From the IMG/VR virus record IMGVR_UViG_3300049460_000211, positions 1 to 44,018 of that record: a stretch of 44,018 bases of DNA; one strand, given 5' to 3'. Source of the stretch: a virus. The notes under the pieces are model-generated. The model saw only the letters and a list, made by a program, of their open reading frames with translations. It was not told the origin of the DNA and ran no database searches. Both the position numbers and the translations under genes were made by a program. Positions within the stretch are counted from its first letter, which is position 1. The number at the start of each line of letters is the position of its first letter. Below are positions 8,545-15,023 of this stretch, one piece after another.

Positions 8545-9075
8545 ATGGCACGTACACAGATTAATCTTGGAGCCCAAGGCGCTGACGGAACTGTATTAAG
8601 AGCAGATCTGAATACCACGACCGCAGGAAGCGCTGTTATTACAAAGGTGCTGGCTGGAACTGGTATTTCAATTTCAGCGTTCACTGGTGCTGATTCTGGT
8701 ACTGGCGATGTAACTCTAGCTGCAGGCCTTCCGGGTACGCCCTTTGATATAATTCTCTTCATTCAAGGCGGTTTTGCAAATGCCGAAACACTTACTTCTA
8801 TAAATACTAGAAGAACATTCTCGTTACCGGCAAACCTTACTGGGAGTGTAGTAGACGCTAAAACTGCTGCTACTGCATCGACAACTATTACGTTCACAAA
8901 GAACGGCACATCTATCGGAACTGCCGTATTTGCAGCAAGCGGTACTGCAGCTACTCTTACCTTTTCATCAACTGTAAGTTTTGCAATCGGTGATATCTTC
9001 GAAATCGTGGGACCAGCTACGGCAGATACTACGCTTGCAAACGTACGATTTAACCTAGTAGGAACAAGAACGTAA
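8545..9075 (+). CDS. Beta-structured tail or fibre protein, 176 aa
   Basis: It starts immediately after the coiled-coil gene stop. The composition is rich in Thr, Ala, Gly and Ser with few charges, as in fibre and adhesin domains. Around residues 95-160 it shows alternating strands (TTITFTKNGTSIGTAVFAAS, then VSFAIGDIFEIVGPATADTT) that look like a beta-sandwich head domain. The FAIGDIFEIVGP stretch resembles the FxIGDxxxIxGA unit repeated in the tail sheath at 36464. It overlaps the next gene by one base (TAATG). A receptor-binding or fibre-tip role is likely but unproved. Confidence 0.6.
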   Translation: MARTQINLGAQGADGTVLRADLNTTTAGSAVITKVLAGTGISISAFTGADSGTGDVTLAAGLPGTPFDIILFIQGGFANAETLTSINTRRTFSLPANLTGSVVDAKTAATASTTITFTKNGTSIGTAVFAASGTAATLTFSSTVSFAIGDIFEIVGPATADTTLANVRFNLVGTRT

Positions 9076-9707
9076 TGGGTACACTTACTGGATCTATTGC
9101 AGTACTTACTGGCACTGAAACTTTCAGTCTGGTGAGTCCTGTACAAACTGACTGGATTGAATTTGCACAAACTCTTACTTACAATAGAAAGAGCGGAGGA
9201 GGTTCCACTATAAGTTCCCCGACATTGCTAGGCACTGGCGGAACTATTAGCGGGTTCGGATTTGGTTTGGGATATACCTGGACCGGAGGCACTCCAGTAG
9301 CTTCTGGAACAGCTGTTAGGGAAGGGATCGGAGTAGATCACACTACGGCAATAGTCGGTCAGGGCCTTAGATTCACTATGCCTGCGGATATGACTTCTCG
9401 TACTGCTGTAATCTATTGGGGAACGTATAGTGGTGCGGGTCGATTAACTGCTACTTTGCTAGATGGCAGCGCACAGCCTTTTATTCAAAATGAACCTGCT
9501 ACCAGTCCAGGCGGGCAGTCTACATACTATTCTTCAACTCTTACTTATAACGCAAACTCGCCCAATCAAAAATTGCAGATAGATTTAACGCTTACGCAGA
9601 TAGGCCTTGACAATGATGGAAACGTGTGGATAGGGGCAGTTAAATACCTAAACGGTACAGCATCTAAAATTCCACGAGTAAGACGAATTTTGACTATCAG
9701 CTCTTAA
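9075..9707 (+). CDS. Beta-sandwich virion surface protein, 210 aa
   Basis: The start overlaps the previous stop (TAATG). The protein is rich in Gly, Thr and Ser with the aromatic-and-glycine pattern of a jelly-roll or carbohydrate-binding domain (ISGFGFGLGYTWTGG, RTAVIYWGTYSGAGRLTATL, KLQIDLTLTQIGLDNDGNVW). It is the last gene of the fibre group, so a saccharide-binding adhesin is a reasonable guess. No catalytic motif is visible. Confidence 0.6.
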   Translation: MGTLTGSIAVLTGTETFSLVSPVQTDWIEFAQTLTYNRKSGGGSTISSPTLLGTGGTISGFGFGLGYTWTGGTPVASGTAVREGIGVDHTTAIVGQGLRFTMPADMTSRTAVIYWGTYSGAGRLTATLLDGSAQPFIQNEPATSPGGQSTYYSSTLTYNANSPNQKLQIDLTLTQIGLDNDGNVWIGAVKYLNGTASKIPRVRRILTISS

Positions 9708-9710
9708 ACG

Positions 9711-9720
9711 CTTTAAAATT
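9711..9720 (+). promoter_or_regulatory. Weak late-type promoter, CTTTAAAATT
   Basis: This site has TTAAAATT in place of TTAAAATA and ends six bases before the start codon at 9727. No Shine-Dalgarno sequence is present in between. It resembles the sites at 25942 and 34610, which are also almost touching their start codons. Confidence 0.4.
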
Positions 9721-9726
9721 AAAACC

Positions 9727-10890
9727 ATGAATAAACCTAATGACACAATTGATACAGATAGCCTTGCGGTGTCTGGCGATGCTTTGCACCAAATGCTTTC
9801 TACGATTGACGTAGATGCACAGATTAAAGCTTTGAAAGCGGAAATTAAAGAAACCAAGTCCCCATCTAAAAAAGACGCAATCGTAAAGAAGATCAAATAC
9901 CTTGCAGGTTTGCAGAAAGTGGATCTACGTCCTGAAACTGCCTACGTCATTCACAACGTTCCAGTTACTCCTCCGCTAGTACGTCCAAGTATTCCGATGG
10001 GCGGTAATCGTATTGAATTCGCTGACGTTAATACGCTTTACCGTGACCACATGCTTGTTAATAACGGCTTGAAAGGCAACGTAGACATATTGCCTCACGA
10101 CATGCTGATCAATGAACGTAAAGATGCCTACAACGGCCTTAAGGCTGTGTTCGGTCTTGGAGACGCAGTATCAGGTGGCGCTCGTGGAAAGGAGTTGAAG
10201 GGATATATCCAGCAAATCGCTGGTGATACTGGCCCTAAAGGGGGTTTCTTCCATAACAAGCTACTGAAGAAGAAGCAAGACTTCTCTGGCCGTGCAACGA
10301 TTTATGCTGAGCCTAATCTCGGCTTTAACGAAGTTGCTGCTCCGAAAGACATGCTTTGGACGATGTATGAATTTCATATTATTCGTGACCTGGTCCGTAA
10401 CGGTTACGATATGATGGCTGCACGAAAAGCTGTTGCAAATCGTGATGTTGGTGCGACGAATAGCTTTAATAAAATGATCAAGCAGGTTCCGGTCATTCTT
10501 AACCGTGCTCCGACTCTGATGAGAACGAACATTACTGCTCACTATCCTGTGCCTATTGAAGGTAAAACGCTTGGTATTAATCCATTGCACTTGCCCATGT
10601 ATGCAGGCGACTTTGACGGTGACGCCTTGACTTTGCACGTTCCTATGACCCCAGAAGCTGTTGAAGAAGCTAAGCAAAAGCTCCTACCACAACAGCACAT
10701 TTACGATTACCGTAAAGGTCAAGGTGCTTCGATGGTTGCTCCAGGTCACGAAGCAGTTATTGGATCTATGGCTTTGACTGAGCCAGATATGGATCAAGCT
10801 CCGAGAACATTCGCTTCTGAAGCTGAAGTACTGGCTGCGCTTGAGCGTGGCGAGATCAACGATAGAACGCCTATTAAAATCGGAAGCTAA
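9727..10890 (+). CDS. RNA polymerase beta-prime, middle part with the catalytic aspartates
   Basis: This 387-residue protein aligns by eye with E. coli beta-prime from about residue 175 to about 580. It starts in the rudder-proximal helices (ALHQMLSTIDVDAQIKALKAE, then KKIKYLAGL). VTPPLVRPSIPMGGNRIEFAD matches the PPDLRPLVPLDGGRFATSD segment. KKKQDFSGRATI matches GKRVDYSGRSVI, and VILNRAPTLMR keeps the LNRAPTL motif with R260. GDFDGDA at 294-300 keeps the three metal-binding aspartates D295, D297 and D299. The residue equivalent to E. coli N458 is alanine. It ends at ALERGEINDRTPIKI, before the bridge helix. The N-terminal clamp is missing here but is fused to beta, and the C-terminal part lies at 18413. 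No Shine-Dalgarno sequence is visible. Confidence 0.92.
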   Translation: MNKPNDTIDTDSLAVSGDALHQMLSTIDVDAQIKALKAEIKETKSPSKKDAIVKKIKYLAGLQKVDLRPETAYVIHNVPVTPPLVRPSIPMGGNRIEFADVNTLYRDHMLVNNGLKGNVDILPHDMLINERKDAYNGLKAVFGLGDAVSGGARGKELKGYIQQIAGDTGPKGGFFHNKLLKKKQDFSGRATIYAEPNLGFNEVAAPKDMLWTMYEFHIIRDLVRNGYDMMAARKAVANRDVGATNSFNKMIKQVPVILNRAPTLMRTNITAHYPVPIEGKTLGINPLHLPMYAGDFDGDALTLHVPMTPEAVEEAKQKLLPQQHIYDYRKGQGASMVAPGHEAVIGSMALTEPDMDQAPRTFASEAEVLAALERGEINDRTPIKIGS

Positions 10891-10928
10891 AAAAGAGGAG
10901 ATACGCCCTGGAGGGGGACGTACTCCTC
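10889..10928 (-). terminator. Leftward intrinsic terminator overlapping the beta-prime stop codon
   Basis: On the minus strand GAGGAG (10928-10923) pairs with CTCCTC (10900-10895), with extra TACG/CGTA pairing inside, and six T residues follow. It ends the leftward unit of the 11000-11773 gene. Confidence 0.7.
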
Positions 10929-10934
10929 AACCTC

Positions 10935-10992
10935 CTCGGGCAGCGGAAGCGGAACTCGGGGCCGAATCCGCCTTGGTGAACCGCTGCCTGAG
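10935..10992. other. GC-rich nested stem-loop between convergent genes
   Basis: Positions 10935-10946 pair with 10981-10992 in a 12-bp stem with one G-T wobble. Inside it GCGGA (10949-10953) pairs with TCCGC (10967-10971). The element sits between the leftward gene stop at 11000 and the terminator at 10889-10928. It may reinforce termination, protect an mRNA 3-prime end or belong to a structured RNA. Confidence 0.6.
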
Positions 10993-10999
10993 AGCCACC

Positions 11000-11773
11000 T
11001 TAATTTTGGCCGAATGCTCTGTGAAGTTCCTTGTACAGGTTGTAAGCCTGCGTCACAGTCAGAACTTCCGATCGTTCTCCGAATTCGAAGAACATGTAAG
11101 CTTTCGGCTCAAAGTCCTGTCCGTCTTTGGCGACCACTTTCTTAGCAAGTTCACGCGCCGTCTTTCCAAAATGCGGGCTGTCAGGATCCAGCGCTGCCAT
11201 GCCCTGAATGAACTCAAACTTTCCAAATTTCCTCTGAGCCTTCGGCGTGACTTTAAGGTTCGCATCTTGAGGTTGAACAGGCTGCGCCTCGGTCGATACG
11301 GTAACTTCCTTCTCGGGCTCGGCACCATCGACTTTCTCCAACGGAAGAGCTTGCTGGGTTTCGACGAGGGCCAAAGCAGGTTTTACTCTCGTCATGCGAC
11401 GGATTGCCTTCTGGGCTTTCACGTCATTAGGTGCGATCTTTCGAGCGACCTTGTGCGTCAGCTTTCGAGGTTTGTACTCGACGTCTTCGTTGATGAAATA
11501 CAGCTTGTGACCTCCGCCCCCAGCGCTGATCTCTGCACGGATAAATCCATTGTCTTTCAGATGAAGCAAAGCGTTGTCAATCGCCTGTTCTTTGATGTCG
11601 GACTTATCATGAACAAGCCCGGTGCAAAGATCCGAACGGGACAAACCACCGCCGTACTTCTGAAGCAACTGATACACGGCGTGAGAGTTCGTTACGTATT
11701 CAAGCGATTCCACATTGACCACCTTCGGCTTGCGAGCCTTCATAACTTGTTGCTTGGCAATAGAGGTTGACAT
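11000..11773 (-). CDS. Winged-helix-like protein, 257 aa, possible transcription regulator
   Basis: The start at 11773 has a GAAGGA ribosome binding site and an early-type promoter 70 bases upstream. Residues 25-85 look like a winged-helix domain: a helix (SLEYVTNSHAVYQLLQKYG), a helix-turn-helix (LSRSDLCTGLVHDKSDIKEQ) and a recognition helix with wing (AIDNALLHLKDNGFIRAEI, then GGGGHKLYFI). The middle (about 110-180) is Lys/Pro/Glu/Val-rich and probably disordered. The C-terminal 75 residues form another domain I do not recognise. It could bind DNA and regulate transcription, but this is inferred from secondary-structure pattern alone. Confidence 0.6.
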   Translation of the reverse strand: MSTSIAKQQVMKARKPKVVNVESLEYVTNSHAVYQLLQKYGGGLSRSDLCTGLVHDKSDIKEQAIDNALLHLKDNGFIRAEISAGGGGHKLYFINEDVEYKPRKLTHKVARKIAPNDVKAQKAIRRMTRVKPALALVETQQALPLEKVDGAEPEKEVTVSTEAQPVQPQDANLKVTPKAQRKFGKFEFIQGMAALDPDSPHFGKTARELAKKVVAKDGQDFEPKAYMFFEFGERSEVLTVTQAYNLYKELHRAFGQN

Positions 11774-11839
11774 TATTGGTCCTTCGAAAAAGGTATAGTT
11801 AGAATAGCGTAAGGAATAAATCTATTTCCTTACAATTTT

Positions 11840-11848
11840 CTTATACCA
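11840..11848 (-). promoter_or_regulatory. Early-type promoter, TGGTATAAG
   Basis: The minus strand reads AATTTGGTATAAGAAAATT, upstream of the 11000-11773 gene and just after the ligase stop codon. No terminator is seen between the ligase gene and this promoter. Confidence 0.75.
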
Positions 11849-11858
11849 AATTTAAAGG

Positions 11859-13220
11859 TCAAAGATGGACTCGGTCAATTTCTCCGTCAGCGAATCCGTT
11901 ATACACAGGGAATCTAATCTGGCCTCCGGGTACGCTTGGCGGATAAGCTCTAACCTGGATCAGTTTGCCGTCGAACATCTCTGGATGTTTACGTGCATTG
12001 ATTCGTGTTTCTCTGTCAAATCCCGTTCCAACCTTTCCAACCATTTTTCCTGAAGCATCGTATAGATACAAAGCTCCCATGCTGTCTTTAGGATTTCCCT
12101 TAATATCGATTTCCTGCTGCTGACCTTGGGCTCTCAAATTATATGTCACATAGTTTTTAACTTTGTAACGTACTGATTCTGTTTCAGGCTGTGCATAGTC
12201 AGCCACAATCAAGCCTTCGCCTTTATCTCCTTTGATCTTATCGAGATACTTGTTGATGTTCTCGACACCGTGTTCTAGATGAGGTGCGAACATTACTTCG
12301 CTATTTCCAAAGTCCTTCTCAAACTTTTTCAAATACTCAATCTTATCTTTATACGTAGCAAGATCGGGATTCTTGACATCGATAAGCACAGCTCTAACGG
12401 GGCCTTTCTCGGCTTGAGTTGCGATTGCACGAGGCGCAAGCGAATTCAGAATACCCGAAACAGTTGGGTGTGATTCTGTCTCAGACTTGGCCAGTCCGGT
12501 ATGAATCAATTCAACGGCAAACTGATTACCGACATAATCAGGCATTTGTTTTGCAAGATGAGGTAATTGAGATGAACGTTCTGGGTATCCGCCCTTAACA
12601 CTCTCTCTACGTGAGTGAAATGTAAGAGAAGCGTCAGGCTGAACTGTCAAAATGAAATGAGCACCGTCCCATTTCTTTGATGCAACTGGATGTTCAAGCT
12701 TGGTCCAATCGCCTTCAACGTATTTGTGACGTTGGTAGTTTTCAGCTGAAGCTTGTTTTTGAATTTGACTCAGATATGGATTGACGCCTTCGACAAATAG
12801 CTGACTTCCAAGTGGACCGATTCCACGAAACGTTTGAATTTCAGCACGAATCTCTTCAGGCGTACGGCTATCGATAAGATTACCAATCGTTCCGTATTTC
12901 TCTTTTAGATGCCTTGCTTGTGCAAGCATCGTCGTAGCTGTGGATTCATCGAATCGGCCATAATGTCCTTTGACCAGGTTGTCACGAAGATTCTCCCAAC
13001 CAGCTGATTCAACAGCTTCAGGTGAGTGGAACCCCTGTTCTGCCATATGTTTTGCAGCCATACCTGCTACAGAACGCTGAATAGGTCTAGAAAAAAGAGT
13101 CACCGCTGTAAGCCATTTATACAGTTCCTTTTCATCGCCCTTAGACAAGTCAAAGCCAAGCCCCTCAGGGCTAGCTGGTTCCTTAAGTTCGGTTGCTACT
13201 TTTTCTAGGTACTTGTTCAT
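11859..13220 (-). CDS. Tagged ATP-dependent DNA ligase with an N-terminal HhH-GPD-like domain
   Basis: This 453-residue protein begins with the tag MNKYLEKVA. Residues 30-148 resemble a helix-hairpin-helix base-excision-repair fold (YGRFDESTATTMLAQA, then YGTIGNLID, then FRGIGPLGSQLFVEGV), without the catalytic lysine of endonuclease III. The ligase core follows: motif I KKWDGAHF with nucleophile K183, motif IV EGLIVAD and motif V YKVKNY. An OB-fold domain ends the protein (MGALYLYDASGKMVGKVGTGF). This matches the nucleotidyltransferase-OB layout of LigD-type ligases, which seal nicks with ATP. It is last in an operon with a LigD-like phosphoesterase and a helicase, and its start overlaps the previous stop (TGATG). 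The fusion and the tag are both unusual. A linker at about 147-157 carries NPYLSQIQKQAS, a possible protease site. Confidence 0.88.
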   Translation of the reverse strand: MNKYLEKVATELKEPASPEGLGFDLSKGDEKELYKWLTAVTLFSRPIQRSVAGMAAKHMAEQGFHSPEAVESAGWENLRDNLVKGHYGRFDESTATTMLAQARHLKEKYGTIGNLIDSRTPEEIRAEIQTFRGIGPLGSQLFVEGVNPYLSQIQKQASAENYQRHKYVEGDWTKLEHPVASKKWDGAHFILTVQPDASLTFHSRRESVKGGYPERSSQLPHLAKQMPDYVGNQFAVELIHTGLAKSETESHPTVSGILNSLAPRAIATQAEKGPVRAVLIDVKNPDLATYKDKIEYLKKFEKDFGNSEVMFAPHLEHGVENINKYLDKIKGDKGEGLIVADYAQPETESVRYKVKNYVTYNLRAQGQQQEIDIKGNPKDSMGALYLYDASGKMVGKVGTGFDRETRINARKHPEMFDGKLIQVRAYPPSVPGGQIRFPVYNGFADGEIDRVHL

Positions 13221-13438
13221 CAGTGATCTCTTTGTTTGATAGCTGCAACAGCAGCCTCAAATTTAGCCCTGTGTTGTTTTTCTTCTGGTAACGCAAACTT
13301 CAACGCTGCGACGAGTTTCGGATTTCTGGCTTTCTTCAATTCTTCGGAGTACTTCTTCACATCATCGTTTTCGTCTTTTTCATTCTTCTCTGCCGTAGCT
13401 AGGTCAGAAGCAATTTTGGTTAGGTATTTATTAGTCAT
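13220..13438 (-). CDS. Tagged small helical protein, 72 aa
   Basis: It starts MTNKYLTKIASDL, a variant of the shared tag. The rest is highly charged and helical (EKNEKDENDDVKKYSEELKK, then KFALPEEKQHRAKFEAAVAA), with no membrane segment. The start overlaps the helicase stop (ATGACTAA) and the stop overlaps the ligase start (TGATG), so all three are translationally coupled. It could be an adaptor between helicase and ligase or simply a packaged small protein. No family is recognised. Confidence 0.75.
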   Translation of the reverse strand: MTNKYLTKIASDLATAEKNEKDENDDVKKYSEELKKARNPKLVAALKFALPEEKQHRAKFEAAVAAIKQRDH

Positions 13439-14888
13439 CTTTCTTCATCAAATCTTTAACTTCGTCAAACAGGTCCTGCTTCGTATCAGAATTCTCTGAC
13501 AGATACTTGTCGATACTGTACGGCGTCTTACCCCAAAGCGGCTTAGGATGTACGCTGTGAAAATGCTCAACTTCTACTTTGCGTTCTTCTTTGGGTAAAT
13601 GGTCATGGCTTCCGAAACGAACTGCACGGCCAACTACTTGATTGATTTTGCTCTTGTTAAAGTGAGGCTCAAGAATTTGTACACGCTTGGTGCCTTTACT
13701 GTCAAGTCCTTCTGAACCAGACGAAGAGATCAACAGAATCTTCTTCTTACCGGAATTGTACTGCTTAACTAATTCATCCTTCTCTTTTCGTGACAACGAA
13801 CCATCATAAATAGCATGATCGATCTTTAATTCTTGCAGTCGTTTTGAATAATCCTTCAGACCTGCATCGAGATAGTTTGAATACACGAGAGCCTTGAAGT
13901 TCTTATCCGTCTTCAGACCGTCCTGGAGGCTCGCTACGGCCTTCTGGATCTTAGGTGAGTACTCACCCTTGCCATCAGCCTTGAGGTGCTTGTAGCCGTT
14001 GGAAACCTGTCTCACGCCTGTCGAGAAGGCATTGAGACTCGACTTTTCTTTCTTGTCCAACGGAAGGTTGTGACGAATCTTCATTCTGAGCAGGAACGGA
14101 ATTTTACCTTCAGTAAACTTGTAATACTTCAACTGTTCCGGGGACATTTCTACATCCACGTTCTTTTCAGTCTTGGAAGGGAAATGATCTTTAGCTTCAG
14201 GATCATCCTTGCTATCGTAATAGCTCACATACCGCTGAAGCGCTTCTTTAAGTTCCTTACGACGGTCAAGTGTTTTAACAGCTTCAGGTTTAGCACCAAG
14301 AAGCCGTTCTTTAAACCCAGGCTTGACAATTTCGTCCTTAGTGTAACGCTCTTCCATCTTCTTAGAATCTTCAGGAAGAACATTGTCATTAGCAGCGATG
14401 TTAACGAGCGCTGAAATATCAGACAGCTTATTGTAGTTACCCGTAGCGGTAGCTAGAAGACGTCGATCCGCTCCGCTGATAATGTCACGAAGCTCTTTGG
14501 TACGTTTAGTATTCGTATTGCGAAGTCTGTGAGCCTCGTCGGCAACTACGATCGAGTAATCGTTCTTGCGAAGATTATGAGCTTCGTTTACTGCCTTCTC
14601 GTAGCTCATGACGTCAAGCCTATTCTTGTCAAGGTTGATCTTGTGCTTGAGCAATTCCTTGTCAACGTTAGTAACAAGGCTCGCCGGGGCAATAACCAAC
14701 GCTCGTTTCTTCGGATTTTCGTTCTGGTAATGTTCCACAGCTTTAAGGAACGTTTTTGTCTTGCCACTACCAAGGCTATGATGAAGGACAACGCCTTTCT
14801 CTTTTTCAAGATGTTCAAGTGCGTCAATCTGGTTTGGCCGAAGGTCGCTTTTCTGTTTCCGGGCTATTTTTTCTAGATACTTATTCAT
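13431..14888 (-). CDS. Tagged SF2 (SNF2/NPH-I-like) helicase
   Basis: This 485-residue protein starts with MNKYLEKIA. It has all core helicase motifs: Q-like LRPNQIDAL at 16-24, Walker A HSLGSGKTKT with K43, Walker B DEAH at 117-120, motif III ATATG at 146-150, motif V SSSGSEGLDSKG and motif VI QVVGRAVRFGSHDHLP. The GRAVRxxSHxxLP form resembles poxvirus NPH-I and D6-type ATPases as well as phage SNF2-like helicases. It probably translocates on or remodels double-stranded DNA using ATP. The tag predicts entry into the prohead. It is followed by the small tagged gene and ligase in an overlapping operon. No obvious leftward promoter lies directly upstream, so it is probably read from the promoter before the phosphoesterase gene. 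Confidence 0.9.
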   Translation of the reverse strand: MNKYLEKIARKQKSDLRPNQIDALEHLEKEKGVVLHHSLGSGKTKTFLKAVEHYQNENPKKRALVIAPASLVTNVDKELLKHKINLDKNRLDVMSYEKAVNEAHNLRKNDYSIVVADEAHRLRNTNTKRTKELRDIISGADRRLLATATGNYNKLSDISALVNIAANDNVLPEDSKKMEERYTKDEIVKPGFKERLLGAKPEAVKTLDRRKELKEALQRYVSYYDSKDDPEAKDHFPSKTEKNVDVEMSPEQLKYYKFTEGKIPFLLRMKIRHNLPLDKKEKSSLNAFSTGVRQVSNGYKHLKADGKGEYSPKIQKAVASLQDGLKTDKNFKALVYSNYLDAGLKDYSKRLQELKIDHAIYDGSLSRKEKDELVKQYNSGKKKILLISSSGSEGLDSKGTKRVQILEPHFNKSKINQVVGRAVRFGSHDHLPKEERKVEVEHFHSVHPKPLWGKTPYSIDKYLSENSDTKQDLFDEVKDLMKKDD

Positions 14889-14905
14889 TTGCCTATATGC
14901 TAAAT

Positions 14906-14914
14906 TGGTATAAG
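14906..14914 (+). promoter_or_regulatory. Early-type promoter on the plus strand, TGGTATAAG
   Basis: TAAATTGGTATAAGTAATG is the only copy of the early-type element on the plus strand. It points at the 27-residue gene at 14940 and lies antisense to the leader of the helicase gene. Confidence 0.75.
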
Positions 14915-14939
14915 TAATGTACTAAACCTGGAGGTTATC

Positions 14940-15023
14940 ATGTCACTACTTCAAATTCTATTACATCATCCTATAGATGTAATAATAACGATTGCTATAT
15001 TGGTATTAATATGCTGGAATTAA
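14940..15023 (+). CDS. Tiny hydrophobic peptide, 27 aa
   Basis: The frame reads MSLLQILLHHPIDVIITIAI and then LVLICWN. A strong ribosome binding site (GGAGG) lies seven bases upstream, an early-type promoter 26 bases before that, and an intrinsic terminator eight bases after the stop. This complete set of signals argues that the gene is real although it is very short. Residues 10-26 would form one membrane helix. Such small peptides in phages sometimes target host membrane proteins, but no role can be assigned. Confidence 0.65.
   Translation: MSLLQILLHHPIDVIITIAILVLICWN

Noticed and set aside
10841-11770. Rightward open frame of 309 codons over the end of beta-prime and the winged-helix-like gene
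   Set aside because: It is antisense to a leftward gene with a good promoter, ribosome binding site and terminator, and it crosses the strong hairpins at 10889-10992.
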